Positions 16,220 to 24,669 of a stretch of 64,000 nt of DNA are shown in pieces. The position numbers and the translations under genes were made by a program. The notes under the pieces are model-generated. The model was not told the origin of the DNA and did no database searches. It saw only the letters and a program-made list of their open reading frames with translations. Origin of the DNA: Dyadobacter luteus (lineage in GTDB: Bacteria > Bacteroidota > Bacteroidia > Cytophagales > Spirosomataceae). The DNA lies in NCBI RefSeq assembly GCF_003383615.1, contig NZ_QNUL01000006.1:1-64000 (forward strand), read 5' to 3'. Every line of letters starts with the position of its first letter. Within the stretch, counting starts at the first letter, position 1.

Positions 16220-16879
16220 ATGGATAAGGAAACAACGTTGGTTTTATTGAATGAAGTGGGCGTGTTGCCTTTGTTTTACCATGCAGACGTGGAAATCGCC
16301 AAGGAGGTGATCAGTGCAAGCTACAGAGGTGGAGCACGGGTTTTTGAATTTACCAATCGTGGCGAAAATGCGTACAATGTATTTGTAGAACTTTTGGCTT
16401 ACGTAAAAGAAAGTTTGCCGGGTTTGTCCTTCGGAATAGGGACGATCTATGATGCAGAAACTGCTCAAAAATTCATTGATGCCGGAACTGACTTTATCGT
16501 GACGCCATGCTTGAACCCCGAAGTAGGTAAGGTTTGTGCAGTCGCTAATATTCCTTGGATTCCAGGTATTACAACGTTAACAGAGATTTATAATGCACAG
16601 CAGGCAGGAGCGGAAGTTGTCAAACTTTTCCCTGGAGAAGTGGTTGGATCTAAGTTTGTAAAAGCGGTCAAAGGGCCAATGCCAAATATCAAAATTATGG
16701 TAACGGGCGGGGTTCAACCTACAAAAGAGAGTATAGATGAGTGGTTTGGAGCAGGTGCTTATGCAGTTGGGCTGGGTTCTAATCTATTCCCGAAGGATGT
16801 GATCGCGACAGGAGATTATGGCTGGATTCAGCAGAAAGTTGCCGAAAGTATTGACCTTGTGAAGCAGTTCAGAGCGTAG
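16220..16879 (+). CDS. kdgA: 2-dehydro-3-deoxyphosphogluconate aldolase
   Basis: A 219-residue class I aldolase of the KDPG/KHG family, which cleaves KDPG to pyruvate and glyceraldehyde 3-phosphate. Key regions are VFEFTNRGENA (catalytic Glu), GIGTIYDAETAQKFIDAG, FIVTPCLNPEV and EVVKLFPGEVVG, where the Lys forms the Schiff base. It completes the uronate pathway and is the last gene of the cluster, with a terminator 34 bp after the stop. Confidence 0.93.
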   Translation: MDKETTLVLLNEVGVLPLFYHADVEIAKEVISASYRGGARVFEFTNRGENAYNVFVELLAYVKESLPGLSFGIGTIYDAETAQKFIDAGTDFIVTPCLNPEVGKVCAVANIPWIPGITTLTEIYNAQQAGAEVVKLFPGEVVGSKFVKAVKGPMPNIKIMVTGGVQPTKESIDEWFGAGAYAVGLGSNLFPKDVIATGDYGWIQQKVAESIDLVKQFRA

Positions 16880-16912
16880 TTCTGATCACTTTGAACGAGT
16901 ACATGATATGCA

Positions 16913-16944
16913 GAGTCGGGAATTTATTTCCGGCTCTTTTTTTT
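16913..16944 (+). terminator. Rho-independent terminator of the uronate cluster
   Basis: GAGTCGG (16913-16919) pairs with CCGGCTC (16930-16936, one G-U pair) and runs into eight or more T residues. Confidence 0.85.
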
Positions 16945-17061
16945 ATTTCCTATTATGCCTTCAACGGAAGCCGGCAATTTTTTGAAGAAAGCCGGTATGT
17001 GTTAATTTGCCCGAACATCAATTCTTGCTAACTTCGCTCCGAATCAGTTTCAATACCTGCA

Positions 17062-18444
17062 ATGACTCAAATTAATAATATTCGTAAAATACATTTTATA
17101 TCGATTGGCGGTAGTGTAATGCACAATCTTGCTATCGAACTTCATCTCAAAGGCTTTCTGGTTACGGGTTCTGATGATGAAATATATGAACCGTCTTCAA
17201 GCCGCCTTGCTCAATATGAATTGTTGCCTGAGAAAACAGGTTGGTTCCCGGAGAAAGTAACCGACGATCTGGAAGCTGTAATCTTGGGAATGCATGCGCG
17301 CCAGGATAACCTGGAGCTTGCAAAAGCCAAAGAATTGGGAATCAAAATCTATTCATATCCTGAGTATATTTTTGAACAGAGCCAGAACAAACAGCGTGTC
17401 GTTATTGCAGGAAGCCATGGTAAAACAACCATTACATCCATGGTGCTGCATGTGCTGAAATTCACTAACAGACAGTTCAACTATCTGGTCGGTGCACAGC
17501 TCGATGGCTTTGAAAATATGGTGAAATTGTCAGACGAAGCACCACTGATTGTGATTGAAGGCGATGAGTACTTTACATCACCTCTGGACCATACACCGAA
17601 GTTCATGCACTATCAGCCACATATTGCGTTGATCAGCGGTATTGCATGGGATCATTTTAATGTGTTCCCAACCTGGGAATCATACGTAAAACAGTTTGAG
17701 CTGCTTGCAGATTCTATCCCAAAAGCAGGATCAATCGTATACGACGAAACGGACGATATGCTTGATGTGATCGGACAGAAGGAGCGTACAGATGTAGTCA
17801 GTATTGCATACAATGTCCACCCGAATAAAATTGAAAACGGGAAGACTATATTAATTACAGCTGAGCAGGGCGAAGTTCCCGTATTGGTATTTGGTGATCA
17901 CAATATGAAAAATATCAGTGGAGCCAGAATAGTATGTGAGCGTGTTGGCATCACCGACGAAGAGTTTTACAGTGCCATTCAGTCGTTCAAGGGTGCTTCC
18001 AAGCGAATGGAATTGCTTGCAAAGAACGACATGACCAACGTGTACCGCGATTTTGCACATGCGCCTTCAAAAGTAGGTGCAACAACAGAGGCTGTTCATG
18101 AGCAGTTTCCTGACAGAACGCTGGTAGCAGTGGCAGAGTTACATACATTCAGCAGCCTGAATAAGGAGTTTTTAAGACAATACAGACGTAAGCTGGATGC
18201 GGCAGATGTTGCTGTTGTTTATTTTAACCCGCTTACAATTGAGCATAAGAGGCTGGAGCCGCTCCATGAAGAAGACATTATCAAGGCCTTCAAACGCGAA
18301 GATCTGGAAGTATTCACAAAAGCAGAAGACCTTAAAGACTTCCTGCAAAATCAAAACTGGGAGAATGCTAATTTGCTCCTGATGAGCTCAGGAACCTTCG
18401 GCGATATTGATCTGAATGCTTTGGTTGAAGATATAGTGAAATAA
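17062..18444 (+). CDS. mpl: Murein tripeptide ligase Mpl-like (Mur ligase family)
   Basis: A 460-residue Mur ligase. An N-terminal MurC-like Rossmann domain (IHFISIGGSVMHNLAIELHL) is followed by the central ATPase domain with P-loop AGSHGKTTITSM (about residue 115) and a C-terminal domain with YRDFAHAPSKVGATTEAV. The HGKTT loop and overall order match UDP-N-acetylmuramate:L-alanyl-gamma-D-glutamyl-meso-diaminopimelate ligase, which recycles cell-wall tripeptide. MurC proper normally has different N-terminal residues. It precedes the LOG gene by 46 bp. Confidence 0.9.
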   Translation: MTQINNIRKIHFISIGGSVMHNLAIELHLKGFLVTGSDDEIYEPSSSRLAQYELLPEKTGWFPEKVTDDLEAVILGMHARQDNLELAKAKELGIKIYSYPEYIFEQSQNKQRVVIAGSHGKTTITSMVLHVLKFTNRQFNYLVGAQLDGFENMVKLSDEAPLIVIEGDEYFTSPLDHTPKFMHYQPHIALISGIAWDHFNVFPTWESYVKQFELLADSIPKAGSIVYDETDDMLDVIGQKERTDVVSIAYNVHPNKIENGKTILITAEQGEVPVLVFGDHNMKNISGARIVCERVGITDEEFYSAIQSFKGASKRMELLAKNDMTNVYRDFAHAPSKVGATTEAVHEQFPDRTLVAVAELHTFSSLNKEFLRQYRRKLDAADVAVVYFNPLTIEHKRLEPLHEEDIIKAFKREDLEVFTKAEDLKDFLQNQNWENANLLLMSSGTFGDIDLNALVEDIVK

Positions 18445-18490
18445 AGTTGAGCCAGTTCATATTGACAATTATTCAATTAAAAAGATAACA

Positions 18491-19072
18491 ATGCGCTCCA
18501 TAGTAGTTTACTGCGGCTCCAATTTTGGTAAAAATCCTGTGTATGCCGAGCAAGCCTACGCACTTGGAAATGAGTTGGCAAAAAGAAAGATCAATGTCAT
18601 TTACGGAGGCGGGAATATGGGCCTTATGGGGCTTGTGGCCGACGGATCGCTGGAAAACAGTGGTACGGTTACGGGTATTATCCCTAATTTTTTAGCCAAA
18701 CTGGAAGTTGCACAGAAAACACTTACGGAGCTGCATTTTGTGGAGACCATGCATGAGCGAAAAGCAAAGATGGTTTCCCTTTCGGACGGAGTAATAGCGC
18801 TTCCCGGCGGATACGGCACTTTTGATGAGCTATTCGAAATCCTGACCTGGGCTCAGTTGAAAATTTTTGACGGTCCGGTAGGTGTCTTAAACGTAAATGG
18901 ATACTACGATTTACTAATTCTGCAATTAGACAAAATGGTGGAAGAAGGCTTTTTGCATATTGATTACCGGCAATTGCTTCTGGTTTCCGACGAGCCGGTG
19001 GAGCTTTTGGAGAAAATGGAGGAATTTGTAAAAAATAACACAGAAAATAAGCCGCTTGATAAAACGTTATAG
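18491..19072 (+). CDS. LOG-family protein (nucleoside 5'-monophosphate phosphoribohydrolase-like)
   Basis: A 193-residue protein with the LOG signature: GGGNMGLMGLVADG and PGGYGTFDELFEILTWAQL, both part of the nucleotide-binding site, and catalytic Arg/Glu in MHERKAKM and TFDE. Members cleave cytokinin riboside monophosphates or AMP-like nucleotides to base and ribose 5-phosphate. The substrate here is unknown. It follows mpl closely and is followed after 75 bp by the OmpA-family gene. Confidence 0.92.
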   Translation: MRSIVVYCGSNFGKNPVYAEQAYALGNELAKRKINVIYGGGNMGLMGLVADGSLENSGTVTGIIPNFLAKLEVAQKTLTELHFVETMHERKAKMVSLSDGVIALPGGYGTFDELFEILTWAQLKIFDGPVGVLNVNGYYDLLILQLDKMVEEGFLHIDYRQLLLVSDEPVELLEKMEEFVKNNTENKPLDKTL

Positions 19073-19147
19073 GTGAGTGATGTTCAGAAAATTCGGTTTG
19101 AAATTCTGAATTTTTGCTACCACTACCTCCATATTCTGCACTATACA

Positions 19148-20728
19148 ATGAAAGTTTTTTTGCTTCTGACTGTTTTTTCTGCATGCGTATCTACCGCTTA
19201 TGGCCAGCTTGAAAATCTGGGCAAAAACGTGAATACAGAGTACAACGAAATCGCTCCCACGATCTCCCCTGATGGAAAAACGCTGTATTTTTCAAGGGTT
19301 AGCCATCCGCAAAATACACATGGAACCAAGGGTAGCCAGGATATATGGTTTTCAGAATTGAAAAATGAAAACTGGACCTTGGCCCGTAAGTTACCTGCAC
19401 CGCTCAATAAGGAAGACTACAATAGCTTATATAGTATCACGCCGGATGGAAACACGATTCTTATAAAGGGATCTTATAAAAATGGAGTTTATGAGACCAG
19501 GGGTTTTTCAACCAGTAAAAAAACGGCTCGTGGATGGACTCCTCCCAATAAGATTGATATCCCCGGTTATGCCAAGATCAGCAAGGGTCAGTTCGATTGC
19601 GGCTACCTTTCAACAGATGGGAAAGTTCTGGTGATGTCGTTCAGTGAAAAGAAAAACAGTAAGGTAGATGATCTCTATGTGAGTTTTAAACAGAAAGATG
19701 GTTCATGGAGTAAACCTCTGAATCTGGGGCCGGAGATTAACAGTGAAGAGTTTACAGAAACAACACCCTTTCTGGCAGCAGATGGCGTGACGTTGTATTT
19801 TTCGAGTGATCGTAAGGGAGGGCAGGGAAGTAATGATATCTATTACAGCAAAAGAATTGATAAAAGCTGGAAACGCTGGAGCCGGCCGGTGAATCTGGGC
19901 GCGAATATTAATACAGACGGGTACGACGCCTACTATTCTATATCGGCACTGGGAGACTATGCCTACATGGTTTCGTTCAAGGGTACAGAGGGAAAAGGAG
20001 ATGTGGTTCGCTACAATTTAAGGCCAAAAGTGGTAGAAGGTGATACAGCTCAGGCTCCGATTGCTGCCGTGCCCGCACCGGATCCGGTTGCAATGATCAG
20101 TGGGAAGGTTATCGATTCTAAAACCGGGAAACCCGTTGAAGCAACCATCGTTTACGAAGACCTGGAAACTGGTGAGGAGGTAGGAACTGCTACTACAAGT
20201 CCGGTTACCGGTGAATACAAATTGATATTACCGAAGGGCAAAAAATACAGCTGGCGGGCTGTGGCTCCTAATTTTATTGCAGAAGGAGAAAACGTCGATC
20301 TGACAGATTCTACAGCGGACGGAAAGTCAAAAGATTTTAGCGAGATTACGAATAAGTCATTAAAGCTGATTCCGATTGAAGAAGGGCAGATCGTAAGGCT
20401 GAATAATATTTTCTTTGCTACTGGAAAGTCAACTCTGAACAGCCAGTCGTTCCCGGAGCTGGATCGCATCGCGATCACCATGCAGGAAAATAAAACGATG
20501 TTTGTAGAACTGGGAGGGCATACAGATAATGTCGGTGCAGATGATTTCAACATGAAACTTTCTCAGGACAGGGCAGATTCTGTACAGGAGTATCTGATCG
20601 GAAAAGGTATTGAACCCGACAGAGTAAAGAGTAAGGGATATGGAGAGACTGTTCCAATCGCCAAAAATGATACACCGGAGGGACAACAGAAAAACCGACG
20701 GGTGGAATTTAAAATATTGAAAAAATAA
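19148..20728 (+). CDS. Outer-membrane-associated PD40 propeller / CRD / OmpA protein
   Basis: A 526-residue envelope protein. ATG at 19148 is chosen because it begins a signal peptide (MKVFLLLTVFSACVSTAYG). An in-frame GTG 75 bp upstream lacks one. Domains in order: PD40/WD40-like beta-propeller repeats (for example PTISPDGKTLYFSR and FLAADGVTLYFSSDRKGG), a carboxypeptidase-regulatory-like domain (ISGKVIDSKTGKPVEATIVY), and an OmpA peptidoglycan-binding domain with ELGGHTDNVGADDFN and NRRVEFKI. This matches PorE of the type IX secretion system without the N-terminal TPR part. It probably links the outer membrane to peptidoglycan. Confidence 0.9.
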   Translation: MKVFLLLTVFSACVSTAYGQLENLGKNVNTEYNEIAPTISPDGKTLYFSRVSHPQNTHGTKGSQDIWFSELKNENWTLARKLPAPLNKEDYNSLYSITPDGNTILIKGSYKNGVYETRGFSTSKKTARGWTPPNKIDIPGYAKISKGQFDCGYLSTDGKVLVMSFSEKKNSKVDDLYVSFKQKDGSWSKPLNLGPEINSEEFTETTPFLAADGVTLYFSSDRKGGQGSNDIYYSKRIDKSWKRWSRPVNLGANINTDGYDAYYSISALGDYAYMVSFKGTEGKGDVVRYNLRPKVVEGDTAQAPIAAVPAPDPVAMISGKVIDSKTGKPVEATIVYEDLETGEEVGTATTSPVTGEYKLILPKGKKYSWRAVAPNFIAEGENVDLTDSTADGKSKDFSEITNKSLKLIPIEEGQIVRLNNIFFATGKSTLNSQSFPELDRIAITMQENKTMFVELGGHTDNVGADDFNMKLSQDRADSVQEYLIGKGIEPDRVKSKGYGETVPIAKNDTPEGQQKNRRVEFKILKK

Positions 20729-20737
20729 TGATTACTT

Positions 20738-20763
20738 ACAGGCCGGTTTCCCGGCCTGTTTCA
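20738..20763 (+). terminator. Rho-independent terminator
   Basis: ACAGGCCGG (20738-20746) and CCGGCCTGT (20751-20759) flank TTTC, with T-rich sequence after. It ends the OmpA-family gene transcript before the MFS gene. Confidence 0.85.
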
Positions 20764-20782
20764 TTTTAATAACCACTCGAAC

Positions 20783-21991
20783 ATGTCTTCCAAAAGGTCG
20801 CCTGCTATTGGTTTTATCTTCGTCACGCTGCTGATTGACGTGATCGGGCTCGGTATTATCATTCCGGTGATGCCCAAGCTGATTCATGAATTGACTGGTG
20901 ATAGTATCAGCGATGCTGCACGGGATGGTGGTTGGTTGCTTGTGACCTATTCTGCTGTACAGTTTCTTTTTGCCCCGCTCATAGGAGGTATCAGCGACAA
21001 GTATGGCCGGAGACCGGTACTGCTAGCATCCCTCTTTGGTTTTGGAGTAGACTATCTGTTTCTGGCTTTCGCGCCTACACTTGCATGGCTCTATATCGGT
21101 CGTGTAGTGGCGGGTATTATGGGAGCAAGTTTCACAACAGGAGCCGCCTACATTGCAGATGTGAGTACGCCGGATAAGCGTGCGCAGAACTTTGGATTGA
21201 TCGGTGCCGCATTTGGTCTTGGCTTTATTATTGGCCCTGTAATGGGCGGTTTGTTAGGTCAGTTTGGTTCACGTGTACCTTTTATGGCAGCAGCCGGACT
21301 TTCCTTTGTTAACTGGCTCTATGGTTATTTTATCCTGCCCGAATCTCTTAAACCTGAAAACCGAAGAACGTTTGAATGGAAGAGAGCCAATCCGCTGGGA
21401 ACCTTCATCAATCTGACAAGATATCCTGTCATCTTCGGATTGATAGGCGCACTTACACTTGTATATCTGGCGATGCACGCTGTACAAAGCAACTGGTCTT
21501 TTTATGTGATTGAGAAATTTGAGTGGAATGAAGCGCAGATAGGCTATTCTTTGGGAGCTATCGGATTGATGAGTGCTATTGTTCAGGGTTATCTGATCCG
21601 ACTGATCATTCCTAAACTCGGGCAAAAGCGTGGAGTTTATATAGGTTTGCTGCTATATGCCATCGGATTTACATTATTCGCTTTTGCTGCTAAAGGATGG
21701 ATGATGTATGTTTTTATGATTCCCTATATGCTGGGTGGTATTGCAGGCCCTTCTTTACAGGGGATCATTTCAACGCAGGTGAGTTCCAGTGAGCAGGGAG
21801 AAGTCCAGGGCGCATTGACAAGCCTTCAAAGTCTGACTTCCATTTTCGGGCCGTTGATCATGAGCAACCTGTTCGCGACATTCACAGCTTCATCAGCGCC
21901 GGTTTATTTCCCTGGTGCACCTATGCTTCTGGCTGCAGTCTTTACACTGACAGGAGCATTTCTGGCAAGAGCCAGTCTGAAAAAGAATTGA
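20783..21991 (+). CDS. MFS transporter, TetA/multidrug-like (DHA1)
   Basis: A 402-residue inner-membrane permease with about 12 transmembrane helices. The motif A loop between TM2 and TM3 reads [13 protein letters not shown], typical of drug:H+ antiporters, and TM1 contains [18 protein letters not shown] as in TetA-like proteins. The substrate is unknown and tetracycline resistance should not be assumed. It is transcribed alone and ends 4 bp from the convergent oxidase gene. Confidence 0.9.
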   Translation: MSSKRSPAIGFIFVTLLIDVIGLGIIIPVMPKLIHELTGDSISDAARDGGWLLVTYSAVQFLFAPLIGGISDKYGRRPVLLASLFGFGVDYLFLAFAPTLAWLYIGRVVAGIMGASFTTGAAYIADVSTPDKRAQNFGLIGAAFGLGFIIGPVMGGLLGQFGSRVPFMAAAGLSFVNWLYGYFILPESLKPENRRTFEWKRANPLGTFINLTRYPVIFGLIGALTLVYLAMHAVQSNWSFYVIEKFEWNEAQIGYSLGAIGLMSAIVQGYLIRLIIPKLGQKRGVYIGLLLYAIGFTLFAFAAKGWMMYVFMIPYMLGGIAGPSLQGIISTQVSSSEQGEVQGALTSLQSLTSIFGPLIMSNLFATFTASSAPVYFPGAPMLLAAVFTLTGAFLARASLKKN

Positions 21992-21995
21992 AAAA

Positions 21996-22607
21996 TTAAT
22001 AAAGAATCACCAGCAGGATGAATACTACCAGCCAAAGTGCATCTACAAAATGCCAGTAGCGAGTCACCAGTTTAAGACGAAGCACATTTGGGGGATTCAC
22101 ACTGTATACAAAAGAATCAATATAGGTTCTGTTCCTCACGGCTTTTCTGAATAGCAAACATAGCAGCACAATTCCCGCAAGTATATGTGCCAAATGAAGG
22201 CCGGTAAGCAGATAGACAAAACCTGCTGAATTATTATCGTGCAGAAATATATTAGACTCAATCATTTCCAGCCACCCTGTGATTTGCAGTACCATAAAAG
22301 TCAATCCTAAAATGGCAGTGCTTCCCAGAAACACACGATAATGCAGGAATCTTTCCTGTACAAATGCCAGGTTGGCCTCATGTAACGTGATACTACTGAA
22401 AAGAATAACGAGCGTACTCAGCCAGAACATGTCAGGCAGCGCCACAAAATAGCTGTTGTCCTCATTCATTTTCAGCAGGTATACCACAAAAATGGTTGTG
22501 AAGATCAGAGAACTGCCTACCACGCCAAGCCAGAGCATAAAGCCAAGCGGTTCTCTTCTTTTTGAGAAGAGGCTTTCCTGCGGTTTGGTAGATGGCTTAG
22601 TGCTCAT
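21996..22607 (-). CDS. Cytochrome c oxidase subunit III-like protein
   Basis: A 203-residue membrane protein with five predicted helices, the short bacterial type of heme-copper oxidase subunit III. Conserved segments are TLHEANLAFVQE (helix with Glu) and LLTGLHLAHILAGIVLL, and the final part has LVTRYWHFVDALWLVVF. No subunit I, II or IV gene is adjacent, so it is an isolated copy. It may serve an oxidase encoded elsewhere. Confidence 0.88.
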   Translation of the reverse strand: MSTKPSTKPQESLFSKRREPLGFMLWLGVVGSSLIFTTIFVVYLLKMNEDNSYFVALPDMFWLSTLVILFSSITLHEANLAFVQERFLHYRVFLGSTAILGLTFMVLQITGWLEMIESNIFLHDNNSAGFVYLLTGLHLAHILAGIVLLCLLFRKAVRNRTYIDSFVYSVNPPNVLRLKLVTRYWHFVDALWLVVFILLVILY

Positions 22608-22697
22608 TTTGCTTATTTGTTCTTTCTTATTTCAAAGTAACAAGTGAAGATAGTCACATTTTTATTTACCACTTGAATACTTTCAATGATGCTTCAC

Positions 22698-23507
22698 TTA
22701 ATTTAACATTCCCTGCCATACATTGTAACGATCAAAATGCCCCGACAAGTCAGTTTCACTTTCAAAAATTCCATATAATGTCGAGCCGGAACCGCTCATC
22801 GCTGCATACAAAGCCCCTTTTTGATACAAACTTTGCTTGATTTCGTCCAGAACAGGATATTTTTCAAAAATACCTGCTTCAAAATCATTCCTGACTGCAT
22901 CCTTCCAGGTTGATACCGGACTGCTGATCAATGTCCTCAGATCTGTTTCAGGTTGGGCGGGCTTCACTCCTGAATAAGCCTCAACCGTTGAGATATGAAT
23001 ACCCGGATTCACCATCACAATCCATTTTCCTGCCAGTGAAAGGTCAGTGATTTCAAACTGATCCCCTTTCCCAAAACAATACATTGGCTTGTTTAAAATA
23101 AAGAAAGCGCAATCACTCCCTAATCTACGTGCGTAATCAATTTGTTTTTCCTCACTGATATTCAGGTCGAAAAGCTTGTTGAGGGTGCTGATGGTAAACG
23201 CTGCATCTGCTGATCCTCCTCCAAGTCCCGCACCAATGGGTATCGCCTTCAAAAGGTGTATATGAACTGGTCGTAAATCGTAATCAGCAGAAAGCATATT
23301 GAATGCCTTCAAACATAAATTTTCACTTTCATTGCCGGGTATAACAATGCCATCGGCCGAAAAACTGGTTGTATCAGACCATGTTATTTCGAGCGCATCT
23401 GTCCAGTTTACCGGATAGAATACTGAGGATATATTGTGAAACCCGTCGGAACGCTTTTCGGTAATATTAAGCCCTATATTGATTTTGGCATTTGGAAATA
23501 CAAGCAT
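22698..23507 (-). CDS. ispE: 4-diphosphocytidyl-2-C-methyl-D-erythritol kinase
   Basis: About 269 residues from ATG MLVFPNAKIN, chosen because IspE proteins begin with this strand. Eight more codons are open upstream. A GHMP kinase: the N-terminal NAKINIGLNI motif and the phosphate loop PIGAGLGGGSADAAFT are clear, and the third motif is AAMSGSGSTLYGIF. It phosphorylates CDP-methylerythritol in the MEP isoprenoid pathway. Monocistronic and divergent from a Crp-family regulator. Confidence 0.94.
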   Translation of the reverse strand: MLVFPNAKINIGLNITEKRSDGFHNISSVFYPVNWTDALEITWSDTTSFSADGIVIPGNESENLCLKAFNMLSADYDLRPVHIHLLKAIPIGAGLGGGSADAAFTISTLNKLFDLNISEEKQIDYARRLGSDCAFFILNKPMYCFGKGDQFEITDLSLAGKWIVMVNPGIHISTVEAYSGVKPAQPETDLRTLISSPVSTWKDAVRNDFEAGIFEKYPVLDEIKQSLYQKGALYAAMSGSGSTLYGIFESETDLSGHFDRYNVWQGMLN

Positions 23508-23580
23508 GCATTCATGAATATTGTCGGGCACAAATATCCGTATTTATCCGGCATGATGGTTTCGGGTCAGGTGAATCTTT

Positions 23581-24195
23581 ATGCTTGTTTTATTAAAAGG
23601 CATTAAATTGAAGCCTTTAACGACATCATCCTTGAAAAATACGGTCGAAAAAATAGCGAGTTTGGGCGCGAATCAAAAAATAATTGATCTCATTTTGCCT
23701 TTACTTATACGAGAGGAGTTACCGAAGGGCTATATGTTGCTCCGTGAAGGGAGAATCGAACGTTCTTTCTTTTTTCTTGAAGAAGGAGTGGCAAGGGCAT
23801 TTCACCAGGCAGATGGCAGGGATGTAACATTCTGGTTTGGGGCAGAAGGTGAAATTTTGCTGTCACTGAAAAGCTATTTTTCAAATGTGCCGGGTTATGA
23901 AAGTATAGAGCTGCTGGAAAAGTCGGTGGTATATAAAATCCCGGATCACGCCTTACAGAATCTGTATCTGTCAGATCTGGATATGGCCAATTGGGGGCGT
24001 CGTTTTGCAGAGTTTGAGCTGATGCGGGCAGACAAGCGTTATCTGAATCAACAATTTAAAACAGCTGCTGAACGATATGAGGAATTCATTCGCGATTATC
24101 CTGAACTTGTAAACAGAGTACAGCTGGGGCATATTGCATCCTATCTGGGTGTGAGTCAGGTTACATTGAGTCGTATTCGTGCAGAGCGCCGGTAA
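23581..24195 (+). CDS. Crp/Fnr-family transcriptional regulator
   Basis: A 204-residue regulator with an N-terminal cyclic-nucleotide-binding-like beta-roll (about 40-130, GYMLLREGRIERSFFFLEEG) and a C-terminal helix-turn-helix with HIASYLGVSQVTLSRIR. The cAMP-contacting residues of true Crp are not evident, so the ligand is unknown. It lies 90 bp ahead of an SMR exporter gene on the same strand, which it may regulate. Confidence 0.9.
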   Translation: MLVLLKGIKLKPLTTSSLKNTVEKIASLGANQKIIDLILPLLIREELPKGYMLLREGRIERSFFFLEEGVARAFHQADGRDVTFWFGAEGEILLSLKSYFSNVPGYESIELLEKSVVYKIPDHALQNLYLSDLDMANWGRRFAEFELMRADKRYLNQQFKTAAERYEEFIRDYPELVNRVQLGHIASYLGVSQVTLSRIRAERR

Positions 24196-24285
24196 CTGCA
24201 TTTTTTAACAAATGTAAAATTGATTGTGCTTCACGAAGCGGAACTTTGTTGCATCATCAATTTAAGGCGCAGTGGCGCGAAAATA

Positions 24286-24603
24286 ATGGCCTGGATATTT
24301 CTTTTAATCGCAGGAGCCTTTGAAGTAGGCTTCACAACCTGTCTGAAACTGTCGGACAACTTCAGTAATACCAAATGGAGTATTGCTTTCCTTGTGTGTA
24401 TCAGTGCAAGCTTTTTCTTCCTTAACAAAGCAATTCAGACAATACCGCTTGGTACAGGCTACGCGGTATGGACAGGTATCGGAGCGGTAGGTACTGTTCT
24501 GATCGGTATCTTTTTTTACAAAGAACCTTCAGATTTCTGGCGTTTACTATTTGTTTTTCTTTTGATCGGTTCTATTATCGGACTCAAGGTGGTATCGAAA
24601 TAG
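24286..24603 (+). CDS. SMR-family exporter (Sug/Gdx-like)
   Basis: A 105-residue small multidrug resistance protein with four transmembrane helices. ATG at 24286 (MAWIFLL) is the family-typical start, and the longer open frame is not. The essential membrane Glu lies in AGAFEVGFTTCLKLS, and the G-x-G-Y-A-V-W-T-G-I-G segment is conserved. The Sug-type subgroup exports guanidinium or small quaternary ammonium compounds. Downstream is a bidirectional terminator. Confidence 0.92.
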   Translation: MAWIFLLIAGAFEVGFTTCLKLSDNFSNTKWSIAFLVCISASFFFLNKAIQTIPLGTGYAVWTGIGAVGTVLIGIFFYKEPSDFWRLLFVFLLIGSIIGLKVVSK

Positions 24604-24619
24604 AAAGGGCTAAATCAAA

Positions 24620-24653
24620 AAAGCCGCGGTACGATGATCGTTGCCGCGGCTTT
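24620..24653. terminator. Bidirectional terminator
   Basis: AAAGCCGCGG (24620-24629) and CCGCGGCTTT (24644-24653) flank a 14-bp loop between the convergent SMR and M28 peptidase genes. Confidence 0.9.
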
Positions 24654-24669
24654 GCTTTTGATACTTTAT

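Noticed and set aside
18723-19184. 153-residue minus-strand frame opposite the LOG gene
   Set aside because: It is a shadow of the LOG and OmpA-family genes. The plus strand has clear family motifs.
20783-21991. Tetracycline-resistance call for the MFS gene
   Set aside because: TM1 and motif A are TetA-like, but these features are shared with many drug:H+ antiporters of other specificity.
24200-24285. Possible guanidine-II (mini-ykkC) riboswitch before the SMR exporter
   Set aside because: Two small hairpins (GCTTCACGAAGC and GCGCAGTGGCGC) are present, but neither carries the required ACGR tetraloop, so the motif is not supported.
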